Assembly: GCA_027487945.1 (NCBI GenBank)
Contig: JAIYCQ010000017.1
Location: forward strand, 62,001 to 126,000
Source: Caulobacteraceae bacterium
GTDB taxonomy: Bacteria > Pseudomonadota > Alphaproteobacteria > Caulobacterales > Caulobacteraceae
DNA: 64,000 bases
Direction of reading: 5' to 3'
The notes below the pieces were generated by a model. The model made no database searches, was not told the origin of the DNA, and worked only from the letters and a program-made list of their open reading frames with translations. The position numbers were made by a program, and so were the translations under genes. Shown here piece after piece: positions 35,162-43,444 of this stretch; the stretch's first letter is position 1; every line of letters begins with the position of its first letter.

Positions 35162-35280
35162 GACGCCGCCGGCCCCCGTCGGCCGCTGGATGCGCGTCAG
35201 GATTCGTCAGGCGCAACATAGCAGAGGCCGCCGCCGGGGATAGCGCGACAAAGACGCGGATTTCGAACGGGATCAGGACG

Positions 35281-36048
35281 ATGAACGACAAACCTCTGGC
35301 GGGCCGGGTGGCCGTCGTTACGGGCGCTTCCAGCGGGCTGGGCGCGCGGTTCGCGCGGGTGCTGTCACAGGCCGGCGCGAGGGTCGCGGTCATGGCCCGG
35401 CGCACCGACCGGCTCGAGGCCCTGGTCGCCGAGCTCAACGCCGCCGGCGGCCAGGCGGCCGCCTTCGCGCTCGACGTCGCCGACACCGCCGCCATCGGCC
35501 CGGCGCTCGATCAGGCGGAGGCCACGCTCGGCCCGATCTCGATCATGATCAACAACGCCGGCGTCGGCGGCGACGGCATGGCCATGGACATGACCGTCGA
35601 GACCTTCGACCAGACGATGGCCGTCAACGTCCGCGCCGTCTATTTCGGGGCCATCGAGGCGGCGAAGCGGATGATCGCCAGCGGCGTGGCCGAGGCCGGC
35701 GACGCGCGGATCATCAACATCGCCTCGATCGCCGCCTTCAACCAGCTGCCCGGCCTGACCGTCTACTGTGCGTCAAAGGCCGCCTGCGCCTCACTGACCA
35801 AGGGGCTAGCCCGCGAATGGGCGAGGCCTCGGATCGCGGTGAACGCCATCTGCCCCGGCTACATCGAGACCGAGATCAACAGCGACTGGTTCCAGACCGA
35901 GGGCGGGCAGAAGCAGATCAAGGGCTTCCCGCGGCGGCGTCTGATGGACGAGGACGTGCTGGACGAGGCCCTGCTGATGCTGGCCGGCCGCCGCGCCCAC
36001 TTCATCACCGGCACGACCATCACCATCGACGACGGGCAGACGCTTTAG
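35281..36048 (+). CDS. SDR family NAD(P)-dependent oxidoreductase
   Basis: A 255-residue classical SDR. The cofactor loop is VVTGASSGLGARFA, NNAG is in MINNAGVGGDG, and the catalytic Tyr-Lys pair is in VYCASKAACASL. The LMDEDVLDEALLMLAG and C-terminal TGTTITIDDGQTL regions are typical. Substrate unknown; the downstream CaiB-type gene suggests acyl-CoA metabolism but lies beyond an opposite-strand gene, so the link is weak. It diverges from popA with 119 bases between starts. Confidence 0.88.
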   Translation: MNDKPLAGRVAVVTGASSGLGARFARVLSQAGARVAVMARRTDRLEALVAELNAAGGQAAAFALDVADTAAIGPALDQAEATLGPISIMINNAGVGGDGMAMDMTVETFDQTMAVNVRAVYFGAIEAAKRMIASGVAEAGDARIINIASIAAFNQLPGLTVYCASKAACASLTKGLAREWARPRIAVNAICPGYIETEINSDWFQTEGGQKQIKGFPRRRLMDEDVLDEALLMLAGRRAHFITGTTITIDDGQTL

Positions 36049-36052
36049 GGTG

Positions 36053-36583
36053 TTAATCCGGCGCGCCGTAGCGCGCCGAACGTGACCGGCCGAACACGCG
36101 GGCCTGTTCGAGGGTGGTGAACGTCGGAAAGGCGGCGGGGTCGACCGGCGCGGTCGCGCACAGCTGTTCGGCGGCGCCGGCGAGGATGGATCCCGCGGCT
36201 TAGGTCTCGAACGGCTCCTCAAAAGCGTCCGTGACGACGACGCGGCTCGCGTGGCCGGCTGCGACGGGTTCTCTGCGCAGGGCGACGATCGCGCTGCGGC
36301 TGATCGCCCGGGTCGAGCAGTCGACCGTCACGGTCGTGGCGACGGTGTCGAAGGTCTTGCCGTCTGCGGTCTGATCCTGCGCGAAGAACATCCAGACCGT
36401 CATGGTGGGGCGGTCCGAAGCGCCGGACACCTGGCCGATGAAGCTGCTGAGGCTTTCGTTGCTCCCGACGTAGCGGATCAGTGTCGCGTCGCCGAGGGCC
36501 TCGCCCGGGGCGGGAAGGCCGAGGGCGGGGGTGGCGATCGACAGGGCGAGTGTGGCGGCGAGGGCGCGGATCAGGGACATCAT
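36053..36583 (-). pseudogene. Small exported protein interrupted by an in-frame TAA
   Basis: From the ATG at 36583 the frame gives 127 codons and meets TAA at 36202-36200. The same frame then continues for 48 further sense codons to a second TAA at 36055-36053. The extension has the strong G/C third-position bias of real genes and carries AAGSILAGAAEQLCA. The N terminus is a signal peptide (LIRALAATLALSIATPALG), and VWMFFAQD and VTVDCSTRAI follow. The whole, about 176 residues, resembles small secreted proteins of the surface-adhesin-E-like kind. The TAA is one base from TAC (Tyr). Confidence 0.7.
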
Positions 36584-36718
36584 GAGTCCATGCTCACCCG
36601 TCCGGGACGGGCCCGACGACCACCGAAAGGGTGGCGTCGCCGGGCCCTGGGCGCTGATCGGCCGCTTGCCTGACCATGCGTCAGCGCCTCTAACTCACTC
36701 CCAAACGGGAGAAACGTC

Positions 36719-37846
36719 ATGGCTAGTGGTCCGCTTTCGGGTCTGAAGATCGTCGAGTTCGCCGGCATCGGGCCGGGGCCGTTTTGCGGCATGCTGCTGT
36801 CGGACCTGGGCGCCGACGTGGTGCGGGTAGACCGCAAGGGCTCGGGCCGCGCCTCGCCGGCCGACGTCACCAGCCGGGGCCGCCGCTCCGTGGCGCTGGA
36901 CCTCAAGTCGCCGGACGCCATCGAGGCGGTGCTCAAGCTGCTGGAAAGCGCGGACGGCCTGATCGAGGGCTTCCGGCCGGGCGTCATGGAGCGGCTGGGC
37001 CTGGGCCCGGACGTCGTCCTCAAGCGTAATCCGAAGCTGGTGTTCGGCCGCATGACCGGCTGGGGCCAGACCGGTCCCTACGCCAAGGCCGCCGGCCACG
37101 ACATGAACTACATCGCCATCACCGGCGCGCTGCACGCCATCGGCACCGAGGACAAGCCGATCCCGCCGCTGAACCTGGTCGGCGACTTCGGGGGCGGCGC
37201 CCTCTACCTGGCGTTCGGTCTGATGGCCGGCATCATCAGCGCCCGCGAGACCGGCAAGGGCCAGGTCATCGACTGTGCGATGAGCGACGGCGCCGCCTCG
37301 CTGATGGCCATGTTCTACGGCTTCAAGGGCGCCGGCATCTGGAAGGACGAGCGGCGCAGCAACCTGCTCGACGGGGGCGCCCACTTCTACGACACCTACC
37401 AGTGCGCCGACGGCAAGTGGATCTCCATCGGCTCGATCGAGCCGCAGTTCTACGCCCTGCTGCTGGAGAAGACCGGCATCACCGATCCGGAGTTCGCCAA
37501 CCAGATGGACCGCTCGGCCTGGCCGTCGCTGAAGGCGAAGCTCCAGGATGTGCTGCGGACGAAGACCCAGGCGGAATGGTGCGCGATCATGGACGCGACC
37601 GACATCTGCTTCGCGCCGGTGCTGGATCTCGAAGAAGCCCCCAGGCATGCCCACAACGTGGCGCGCGAAACCTTCGTCACTGTCGAGGGCGTCGTGCAGC
37701 CGGCGCCCGCGCCGCGATTCTCGGCCACCCCGGGCGCCATCCAGGGGCCGCCGCCGAAGATCGGGGCCCACAACGACGAGGCGCTGACCGACTGGGGCTT
37801 CACCGCCGCCGAGGTCGCGGCGCTCAAGGAGAAGGGCGCGCTCTGA
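36719..37846 (+). CDS. CaiB/BaiF family CoA-transferase or alpha-methylacyl-CoA racemase
   Basis: A 375-residue class III CoA-transferase-fold protein. [30 protein letters not shown] at the start is the family N terminus, closest to alpha-methylacyl-CoA racemases; [43 protein letters not shown] and [17 protein letters not shown] follow. It would racemise 2-methylacyl-CoA or transfer CoA. It appears monocistronic; 343 bases without a protein gene follow. Confidence 0.87.
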   Translation: MASGPLSGLKIVEFAGIGPGPFCGMLLSDLGADVVRVDRKGSGRASPADVTSRGRRSVALDLKSPDAIEAVLKLLESADGLIEGFRPGVMERLGLGPDVVLKRNPKLVFGRMTGWGQTGPYAKAAGHDMNYIAITGALHAIGTEDKPIPPLNLVGDFGGGALYLAFGLMAGIISARETGKGQVIDCAMSDGAASLMAMFYGFKGAGIWKDERRSNLLDGGAHFYDTYQCADGKWISIGSIEPQFYALLLEKTGITDPEFANQMDRSAWPSLKAKLQDVLRTKTQAEWCAIMDATDICFAPVLDLEEAPRHAHNVARETFVTVEGVVQPAPAPRFSATPGAIQGPPPKIGAHNDEALTDWGFTAAEVAALKEKGAL

Positions 37847-37960
37847 CGCAGTGCGTGGTGCGTGACGCCGGCCCGGGCGCCCGCGCCTCGCCATGGCGAA
37901 CCTGGTATCCTTTCTACTGAGTTCTTCATCCTGATCAGCGCGCTATCGGGCGAGGATCGC

Positions 37961-37984
37961 CAGGGACGCACACAGGGACGCACA
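37961..37984. repeat. Perfect 12-bp tandem duplication
   Basis: CAGGGACGCACA occurs twice in direct succession (37961-37972, 37973-37984) inside the candidate noncoding RNA. Either copy can pair with the downstream CGTCCCTCG, so two alternative folds are possible. Confidence 0.8.
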
Positions 37985-38119
37985 GCGGCGCAGCAGGCCC
38001 GTTCGTTCAGCCACCGTTCAGGCGGGGGATTCGATGGTGGCTCCGTAGACGGCGCCCACGCTTCCCGTCCCTCGTTGTGGGGGCCGGCTACACAGGACGA
38101 AGGCAAGATCTTCCTGTCA

Positions 38120-38149
38120 GGCGCGCTCCGCAAAGCGGGGCGCGCCTTT
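38120..38149 (+). terminator. Intrinsic terminator before yihY
   Basis: GGCGCGCTCCGC (38120-38131) pairs with GCGGGGCGCGCC (38135-38146) through 12 pairs, one of them T-G, with an AAA loop and a short T run (38147-38149). The stability and position mark the end of the transcript before yihY. Confidence 0.8.
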
Positions 38150-38189
38150 GACGTTGCGCCTGCGGGGCGGGAAGGGCAGTTTCCGCGCC

Positions 38190-39119
38190 ATGTCCGACGC
38201 CGACCGCCCGGGTCACGCCCCCCAGTTCGATCTCGACCCCGTCCACTGGATGCGCGCGACGCTCGATGTTCTCGCCAAGGCGCTTCAGCGGCTCTGGGGG
38301 CGCGACGTCATGCTCTACGTCGGCGGGGTGTCCTTCTGGATCATGCTGGCGGTCTTCCCGCTGCTGGTCATCGTCATCGGCCTTTACGGCATGCTGTCCT
38401 CGCCCGACCAGGTGGCGCAGCAGGGCGAGCTGCTGGCCGGCATGCTGCCCTCGGACGCCCGCGGACTGTTCCGCAGCGAGCTGGAACGTCTGGCCCATGC
38501 GCCGTCCGGCGCGCTGAGCTCCCAGAGCATCGTCGCCCTCGTCATCGGGGGCTATGCCGCGCACCGGGGCTTCAAGGCGCTGCTGGCGGGGCTGTCGTTC
38601 ATCCATGACGAGGAGAACCAGCGCGGCTTCATCAGCTTCAACGTCATGGCCCTTGTGGTGCTGATCGCCGCCCTGGTGCTCATGGGCGTGGTCTCGTTCG
38701 GCTTCCTCGGGATCCGGGTCATGGCGCTGGCCCTGGACTTCAAGCCGCTGGCGGGTCTCAGCTGGCTGTTCAGCGAATGGACCTGGACCAGTATTGGCCT
38801 GGTCCTGGCCATGACCCTGATCTACCGCTTCGCCATGGCGCGCGAGCCCGTGGCCTGGCGCGCCTCTCTGACCGGCGGCGTCGCCTCGGCCGTGCTCGGC
38901 CTCTGTTTTTCGTGGCTCTGCGCCTTCTATGTCGAGCAGATCGCCCATCTCGGCGCGACCTACGGGTCGGTCGCCACCGTCGTGGTGTTCCTGATCTGGC
39001 TGAGCTGGAATGTGAACGCGCTGTTCTTCGGCGGGGCGCTGGCCACCGAGATGGAAATCGCCCTGCAGACCCGGAAGATCATTCCGGTCTTGCGACGACG
39101 AAAACCAGCCACCCGCTGA
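38190..39119 (+). CDS. YihY/virulence factor BrkB family membrane protein
   Basis: A 309-residue inner-membrane protein with about six hydrophobic segments, for example WIMLAVFPLLVIVIGLYG, MALVVLIAALVLMGVVSFGFLG and VATVVVFLIWLSWNVNALFFGG, the last being the family signature. The conserved SIVALVIGGYAAHRGFKAL and FISFNVMAL are present. Earlier annotation as RNase BN is not valid; function is unknown. The ATG at 38190 is chosen by homology-like length; a TTG at 38148 would overlap the terminator. It converges on the TusA-like gene and overlaps it by 41 bases. Confidence 0.88.
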   Translation: MSDADRPGHAPQFDLDPVHWMRATLDVLAKALQRLWGRDVMLYVGGVSFWIMLAVFPLLVIVIGLYGMLSSPDQVAQQGELLAGMLPSDARGLFRSELERLAHAPSGALSSQSIVALVIGGYAAHRGFKALLAGLSFIHDEENQRGFISFNVMALVVLIAALVLMGVVSFGFLGIRVMALALDFKPLAGLSWLFSEWTWTSIGLVLAMTLIYRFAMAREPVAWRASLTGGVASAVLGLCFSWLCAFYVEQIAHLGATYGSVATVVVFLIWLSWNVNALFFGGALATEMEIALQTRKIIPVLRRRKPATR

Positions 39120-39312
39120 CCACCGTGTTCTCGACGAGCGCATAGCCTTTTTCCCGCGCGAAGTGCGGGACATCGATCCGCGCCATGGGGTCGTCGGCGA
39201 GCAGCCTGACCCGCCCGCCCGGACCGGCGGTCTCCAGCGCCTTGCGCAGCCGCAGGGTCGGAATGGGGCAGTGGTGCCCGCGTGCGTCGACGATGATCTC
39301 GGCTGTCTCCAT
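39079..39312 (-). CDS. TusA-family sulfur carrier protein
   Basis: A 77-residue protein with the family motif C-P-x-P (GHHCPIPTLRLRKAL, Cys about residue 15) and the conserved beta-alpha-beta pattern ending VENTVVSGWLVFVVARPE. TusA-like proteins carry persulfide sulfur for tRNA thiolation or molybdenum cofactor enzymes. It overlaps yihY tail to tail and lies 43 bases after the uxuB-like stop on the same strand. No other tus gene is nearby. Confidence 0.87.
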   Translation of the reverse strand: METAEIIVDARGHHCPIPTLRLRKALETAGPGGRVRLLADDPMARIDVPHFAREKGYALVENTVVSGWLVFVVARPE

Positions 39313-39355
39313 GCCCGGTTTTCTACACCGATCCAGCCGCCCGGCGCGATGCGCT

Positions 39356-40786
39356 TCAGACGGGCAGGTCCGGCAAGGCGGCGTAGGCCCGCTCGAGCGC
39401 GATGACGAATCCGGCGTCCGAGGCCAGGCCGCGAGGGAACACCGCCTCCAGCGCCAGGAAACGCTTCACATCGTCCGACGGATCGCCCTCGCAGGCGCGA
39501 CCGAGGTCGGCCAGGGCGCCCTGCAGAGGATCGGTCAGGGCGATCGACGCGGCTACCTGACCCGCGACGAACCGTATCCAGGCCGCCACCGGGACGACCA
39601 GCCGGTCCAGTGGCGCGCCGGCGGCGATGGCGTCCCCAACGGTCGACAGCACCCGGATCGGGATCTTCTGTGAACCGTCCCAGGCGATCTGCGACAGGCG
39701 ATGCTCGATGGCGGGATTGCGGAAGCGGTCGAGCAGGGCCTCGACATAGGCCGGCACGTCCAGACCCTGCGGGGGGCGCACCGTGGGGGCGATGTCGTCC
39801 AGCATCAGGCGGCGGACAAAGGTGGCCAGCGCCGGATCGCCCATGGCGTCGCGCACCGACTGCCGACCGCGCAGCAGGCCGACGTAGGCGAGGGTGGAAT
39901 GGGCGCCGTTGAGCAGGCGCAGCTTGGCCCGCTCCCAGGCCTCGACATCCGGGGTCAGGGTCGCGACGGTCGCCAGAGCCTCGCGGTCGTCGCCGAGATC
40001 GTCCTCGATGACCCACTGGGTGAAATGCTCGCGCTGGATCGGCCAGGCGTCCTCCAGCCCGAGCGCCTCGGCGGTCCGCAGGCGGAGCGCCGCGTCCGTG
40101 GCCGGGGTGATGCTGTCGACCATGCTGCAGGGGAAGCGGCCCTTGGCCGCGATCCAGTCCGCCAGCGCCGGATCGCCTTTTCGCGCGAGGGCGACCACTG
40201 CTGCGCGCAGCTTGCGACCGTTGGCGGGCAGATTGTCGCAGCTGAGCACGGTGAACGGCGCGAGGCCGGCGGCGCGGCGCAGCGCCAGGCCCCGGGCCAG
40301 CCAGCCGAGAACGCTTGTCGGATGCTCCGCTGCGGCGAGGTCGGCCCGCACGTCGGGGTGGTCCAGGTCGAGGCTTCCGTCCGGACGGAGGCAGTAGCCC
40401 TTCTCGGTCACGGTCAGTGTGACCAGCCGGGTCTGCGGCGCGGCGAGGCGCCGGGCGACCACGTCCGGGGCCTCGGCCGCGACGAGCGCCTCGCCGATCG
40501 CGCCGATGACCCGCAGGCGGGTCGTCTCGCCCAGCTCCACCAGGGTGTAGAGTCCGTCCTGCGGGGCCAGGGCGTCGCGGACGCCGGGGCTTTTCAGCGA
40601 CACCGCGCAGACGCCCCAGCGGGGATCGGTCGCCAGAAGCCGGTCGAAGGCGGCGGCCTGGTGCGCCCGGTGAAAGGCGCCCGGGCCGAAGTGGACGACG
40701 CCGGTGGTGACGCGGGCCCGGTCATAGAGGGGGCGGAGAACCCCGGGGCCGGCTTCGGACAGGGTGGCGTTGGCGAGCCGTTTCAC
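39356..40786 (-). CDS. Uronate reductase of the long-chain mannitol dehydrogenase family
   Basis: A 476-residue polyol dehydrogenase. VVHFGPGAFHRAHQA is the Rossmann start; FTVLSCDNLPANG, FPCSMVDSITP and KLRLLNGAHSTLAYVG are family motifs. These are closer to fructuronate reductase (UxuB) and mannitol 2-dehydrogenase than to E. coli UxaB. The position next to uxaA implies that it reduces tagaturonate to altronate; it may serve both keto-uronates. The GTG at 40786 overlaps the uxaA stop (GTGA), so expression is coupled. I leave the symbol open because sequence and context disagree. Confidence 0.88.
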   Translation of the reverse strand: MKRLANATLSEAGPGVLRPLYDRARVTTGVVHFGPGAFHRAHQAAAFDRLLATDPRWGVCAVSLKSPGVRDALAPQDGLYTLVELGETTRLRVIGAIGEALVAAEAPDVVARRLAAPQTRLVTLTVTEKGYCLRPDGSLDLDHPDVRADLAAAEHPTSVLGWLARGLALRRAAGLAPFTVLSCDNLPANGRKLRAAVVALARKGDPALADWIAAKGRFPCSMVDSITPATDAALRLRTAEALGLEDAWPIQREHFTQWVIEDDLGDDREALATVATLTPDVEAWERAKLRLLNGAHSTLAYVGLLRGRQSVRDAMGDPALATFVRRLMLDDIAPTVRPPQGLDVPAYVEALLDRFRNPAIEHRLSQIAWDGSQKIPIRVLSTVGDAIAAGAPLDRLVVPVAAWIRFVAGQVAASIALTDPLQGALADLGRACEGDPSDDVKRFLALEAVFPRGLASDAGFVIALERAYAALPDLPV

Positions 40787-42255
40787 AGCGTCACGCCCCG
40801 CTTCCACAGGGCGATGCCCCGTTCGCCGTTCTGTTCGGAGCGGGTTCTCCGGCCGGAGGCGGTGTCCAGCACCAGGTCCATGAGCTGGTCGGCGGCCGCA
40901 TCGGCGTCCGTCAGCGCGATCGAGGCGTCAAAGTCGATCCATCGCGGCTTGCGCGCGGCGAGCTCGGCATTGCTGGCGATCTTCAGGGTCGGGGTGGGGA
41001 AGCCGAGCGGCGTGCCGCGCCCGGTGGTGAACAGGATGATGGTCGCGCCCGCCGCCGTCAGGGCCGTCGACGACACCGCGTCGTTGCCCGGCGCCTCCAG
41101 CAGGGCGAGGCCGGGGCCGCGCACCGTCTGGCCATAGGTGAGGGCCTGGGTCAGGACGGCGTGCCCGGCCTTCTGCACAGCGCCGAGGGACTTTTCCTCG
41201 AGCGTGGTGATCCCGCCGGCGATGTTGCCCGGTGACGGGTTTTCGCTGACCGGCTGGCCGTGGTCGAGGAAGTGGCGCTTGAAGCCGTTGACCAGGTCCG
41301 CCGCCGCCTCGAAGACCGCCTGGTCCGCGGCCCGGTCCAGCAGCAGATGCTCGGCGCCGAAGATCTCCGGAATCTCCGTCAGCACAGGCACGCCGCCTGC
41401 TGCGGCGACCCGGTCGGCCATCACCCCGACCAGCGGATTCGCGGTCAGGCCCGAAAAGCCGTCCGACCCGCCGCACTTCAGTCCCAGCACGAGGTCGGAC
41501 AGGGGGCAGGGCTCGCGGCGGTCCCGCTCGGCCCGTTGGACCAGCGCCTCGACCGCGGCGAGACCGGCCTCATGCTCATCATCCTCGCCCTGGGCGGCGA
41601 AGGCCCGGATCCGTCCGTCGCCATCCCCGATCTCGGCCAGCAGGCCCGCCAGCTGGTTCGACTCGCAGCCGAGGCCGAGGATGAGCACCCCGCCGGCGTT
41701 GGGATGCCGGGCCAGCGCCGCAAGGATGGTCCGCGTCGCCGACAGGTCGTCGCCCAGCTGCGAGCAGCCAAACGGATGGGTGAAGGCGTGGACTCCGTCG
41801 ACCCGTCCGCCGAACCGCTCGGCCGCCTCGGCCGCGATGCGTCGCGCCGTTTCGGCCACGCAGCCGACCGTGACCAGGATCCAGATCTCATTGCGGGTGC
41901 CGACCCGGCCGTCCGCGCGGCGATAGCCCTCGAACCGGCGTCCGTCGTCGATCGGGGGCGCGTAGACCGCGGGGCGCTGGAAGCGGTAGTCCAGCTCGCC
42001 GACAAGGCCCGTGGCCAGGTTCTGGCTGTGGACATGCTCGCCGGGCGCGATGGCCCTGACGGCCCGCCCGATGGCAAAGCCGAACTTTCGCACCGGCGCC
42101 CCGATGGCGACCGGGCGCAGCGCCAGCTTGTGGCCGCGCGGGATGGGGACGGCGGCGGCGACGGCGCCGAAGCGTTCGCCCGCCTCGGCGTCGCGCAACG
42201 CCACGGCGACGTCGTCGTCGGGGTGGATCCGGTGAAAGGCGGGTAGCGGGACCAT
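40783..42255 (-). CDS. uxaA: Altronate dehydratase UxaA
   Basis: A 490-residue full-length UxaA: an N-terminal SAF domain (about 1-85, with AVPIPRGHKLALRPVAIGAPVRKFG) fused to the main dehydratase domain with RADGRVGTRNEIWIL, HPFGCSQLGDD, GLGCESNQ, GLKCGGSDGFSGLTANPLVG and TTGRGTPLGFPTPTLKI. It is an iron-dependent enzyme turning D-altronate into 2-keto-3-deoxygluconate. First gene of the uxaA-reductase operon. The operator-like palindrome at 42277-42288 sits 22 bases before its ATG, where a bound repressor would block transcription. Confidence 0.95.
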   Translation of the reverse strand: MVPLPAFHRIHPDDDVAVALRDAEAGERFGAVAAAVPIPRGHKLALRPVAIGAPVRKFGFAIGRAVRAIAPGEHVHSQNLATGLVGELDYRFQRPAVYAPPIDDGRRFEGYRRADGRVGTRNEIWILVTVGCVAETARRIAAEAAERFGGRVDGVHAFTHPFGCSQLGDDLSATRTILAALARHPNAGGVLILGLGCESNQLAGLLAEIGDGDGRIRAFAAQGEDDEHEAGLAAVEALVQRAERDRREPCPLSDLVLGLKCGGSDGFSGLTANPLVGVMADRVAAAGGVPVLTEIPEIFGAEHLLLDRAADQAVFEAAADLVNGFKRHFLDHGQPVSENPSPGNIAGGITTLEEKSLGAVQKAGHAVLTQALTYGQTVRGPGLALLEAPGNDAVSSTALTAAGATIILFTTGRGTPLGFPTPTLKIASNAELAARKPRWIDFDASIALTDADAAADQLMDLVLDTASGRRTRSEQNGERGIALWKRGVTL

Positions 42256-42276
42256 GGAGCCGCAATGCCGACGTGA

Positions 42277-42288
42277 GACACCGGTGTC
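42277..42288. promoter_or_regulatory. LacI-type operator 1 (uxaA / regulator divergent region)
   Basis: GACACCGGTGTC, a perfect 12-bp palindrome with a central CCGG as expected for a LacI-family site, between uxaA (42255, minus) and the regulator gene (42369, plus). It could control both, giving autoregulation. Confidence 0.75.
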
Positions 42289-42368
42289 AATGCTGCGACC
42301 CCCGGCGCTGGCGCCGCCCCGCGACGCACGTTATCAAGGCAGACCGACCAGGGAGCGCCGGAGAGGCC

Positions 42369-43430
42369 GTGAGTTCGAGGACGCCCAAGCCATCCGATGA
42401 CGAGGCGCTGCAGAGCGGTCGCCGTCGCGCCACGATCAACGACGTCGCCCGCCTGGCGGGGGTGTCGAAGAAGACCGTGTCGCGGGTCATCAACCGCTCG
42501 CCGTCGGTGCGGCCGGAAACCCGCGAGAAGATCGAGGCGGTCATCGCCCAGTACGGCTATGCGCCGGATCCGCAGGCGCGGGGCCTCGCCTTTCGTCGCT
42601 CGTTCCTGATTGGCCTGATCTACGACAACCCCAACCCGCAGTATGTCGTGAACATGCAGCTGGGCCTGCTGGACGGTATGCGCGGCTCGGGCTTCGAGCT
42701 GGTCGTCCACCCCTGCGACCGGGGCAGTACGACGCTGGTCCCCGACATCCGCGCCTTCATCGAGCGGCAGAAGCTGTTCGGCGTCGTCCTGACCCCGTCG
42801 GTTTCGGAAGACGAGGCGGTGGCGGAGATGCTGCGCGAGATCGGCTGCGAGTATGTGCGGGTCGCGTCGATCGCCGTCGACGCCGAGGCCCACAGCATCG
42901 TCACCCGCGACCGTCACGGCGGGCTGCTGGCCGGGCGGCACCTGGCCGGGCTGGGCCACCGGCGGGTGGGCTTCATCTCCGGACCCGACCGCTTCCGCTC
43001 GTCGCACGAGCGGCGTGGTGGGTTCGAGGACGGCCTGAAGGAACACGGCGCTGCGCTGGCCGCCGACTGCGTGGCTGAGGGCGCCTATACCTTCGAGTCC
43101 GGCATGGAAGCGGCGGCGCGGCTTCTGGCGCTCAAGGACCGCCCGACGGCGATCTTCGCCGGCAACGACGAGATGGCCGCCGGCGTGCTGCATGCGGCGC
43201 GGCAGGCCGGACTGTCGGTGCCGGGCGACCTGTCGGTGATCGGCTTCGACGATTTCCAGATCGCGTCCCGCGTCTGGCCGGCCCTGACCACGATCCGCGC
43301 GCCGACCCGCGAGATCGGCCGAGTGGCGGCCGACAGGCTGCTGGGTGTGACCGAAGGCGACAGGCGCGATCCGGAGTGGCGTATGCCGTCACTGGTCGTC
43401 CGCGAGTCGACGGCGCCGCCGAAGGGCTGA
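42369..43430 (+). CDS. LacI-family transcriptional regulator of uronate genes
   Basis: A 353-residue LacI/GalR repressor. The helix-turn-helix is ATINDVARLAGVSKKTVSRVINRSPSVRPETREKI (about 23-57), with the hinge VIAQYGYAPDPQARGLAFRRS and a sugar-binding-like core ending SLVVRESTAPP. It divides uxaA from the rest of the pectin genes and is the only regulator gene in the island, so it is the probable binder of GAYACCGGTGTC; the inducer is likely 2-keto-3-deoxygluconate or a related keto-uronate. The GTG at 42369 is chosen because GGAGAGG precedes it and the HTH follows at the usual distance. Confidence 0.88.
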   Translation: MSSRTPKPSDDEALQSGRRRATINDVARLAGVSKKTVSRVINRSPSVRPETREKIEAVIAQYGYAPDPQARGLAFRRSFLIGLIYDNPNPQYVVNMQLGLLDGMRGSGFELVVHPCDRGSTTLVPDIRAFIERQKLFGVVLTPSVSEDEAVAEMLREIGCEYVRVASIAVDAEAHSIVTRDRHGGLLAGRHLAGLGHRRVGFISGPDRFRSSHERRGGFEDGLKEHGAALAADCVAEGAYTFESGMEAAARLLALKDRPTAIFAGNDEMAAGVLHAARQAGLSVPGDLSVIGFDDFQIASRVWPALTTIRAPTREIGRVAADRLLGVTEGDRRDPEWRMPSLVVRESTAPPKG

Positions 43431-43444
43431 GCCGCCGGCCCTGC

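Larger units (their letters stand above)
37905..38149 (+). ncRNA. Candidate structured noncoding RNA
   Basis: The 343 bases between the CaiB-type gene and yihY hold no convincing protein gene but much pairing potential. GTGGCTCCG-TAGA-CGGCGCCCAC (38037-38059) is a hairpin. CAGGGACG (in the 12-bp tandem repeat at 37961) can pair with CGTCCCTCG near 38066. ACAG..GAAG pairs with CTTC.CTGT around 38092-38117. A strong intrinsic terminator closes the region. The 5' end is a guess. An alternative is a long 3' untranslated region of the CaiB-type gene, or the yihY leader. No known RNA family is assigned. Confidence 0.4.

Noticed and set aside
37961..37984. Start of a CRISPR array
   Set aside because: Only two adjacent 12-bp copies with no spacers and no cas genes.
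37905..38149. 6S RNA or another named structural RNA
   Set aside because: Length and terminator fit, but I could not match conserved positions, and alphaproteobacterial 6S RNA usually lies near zapA.
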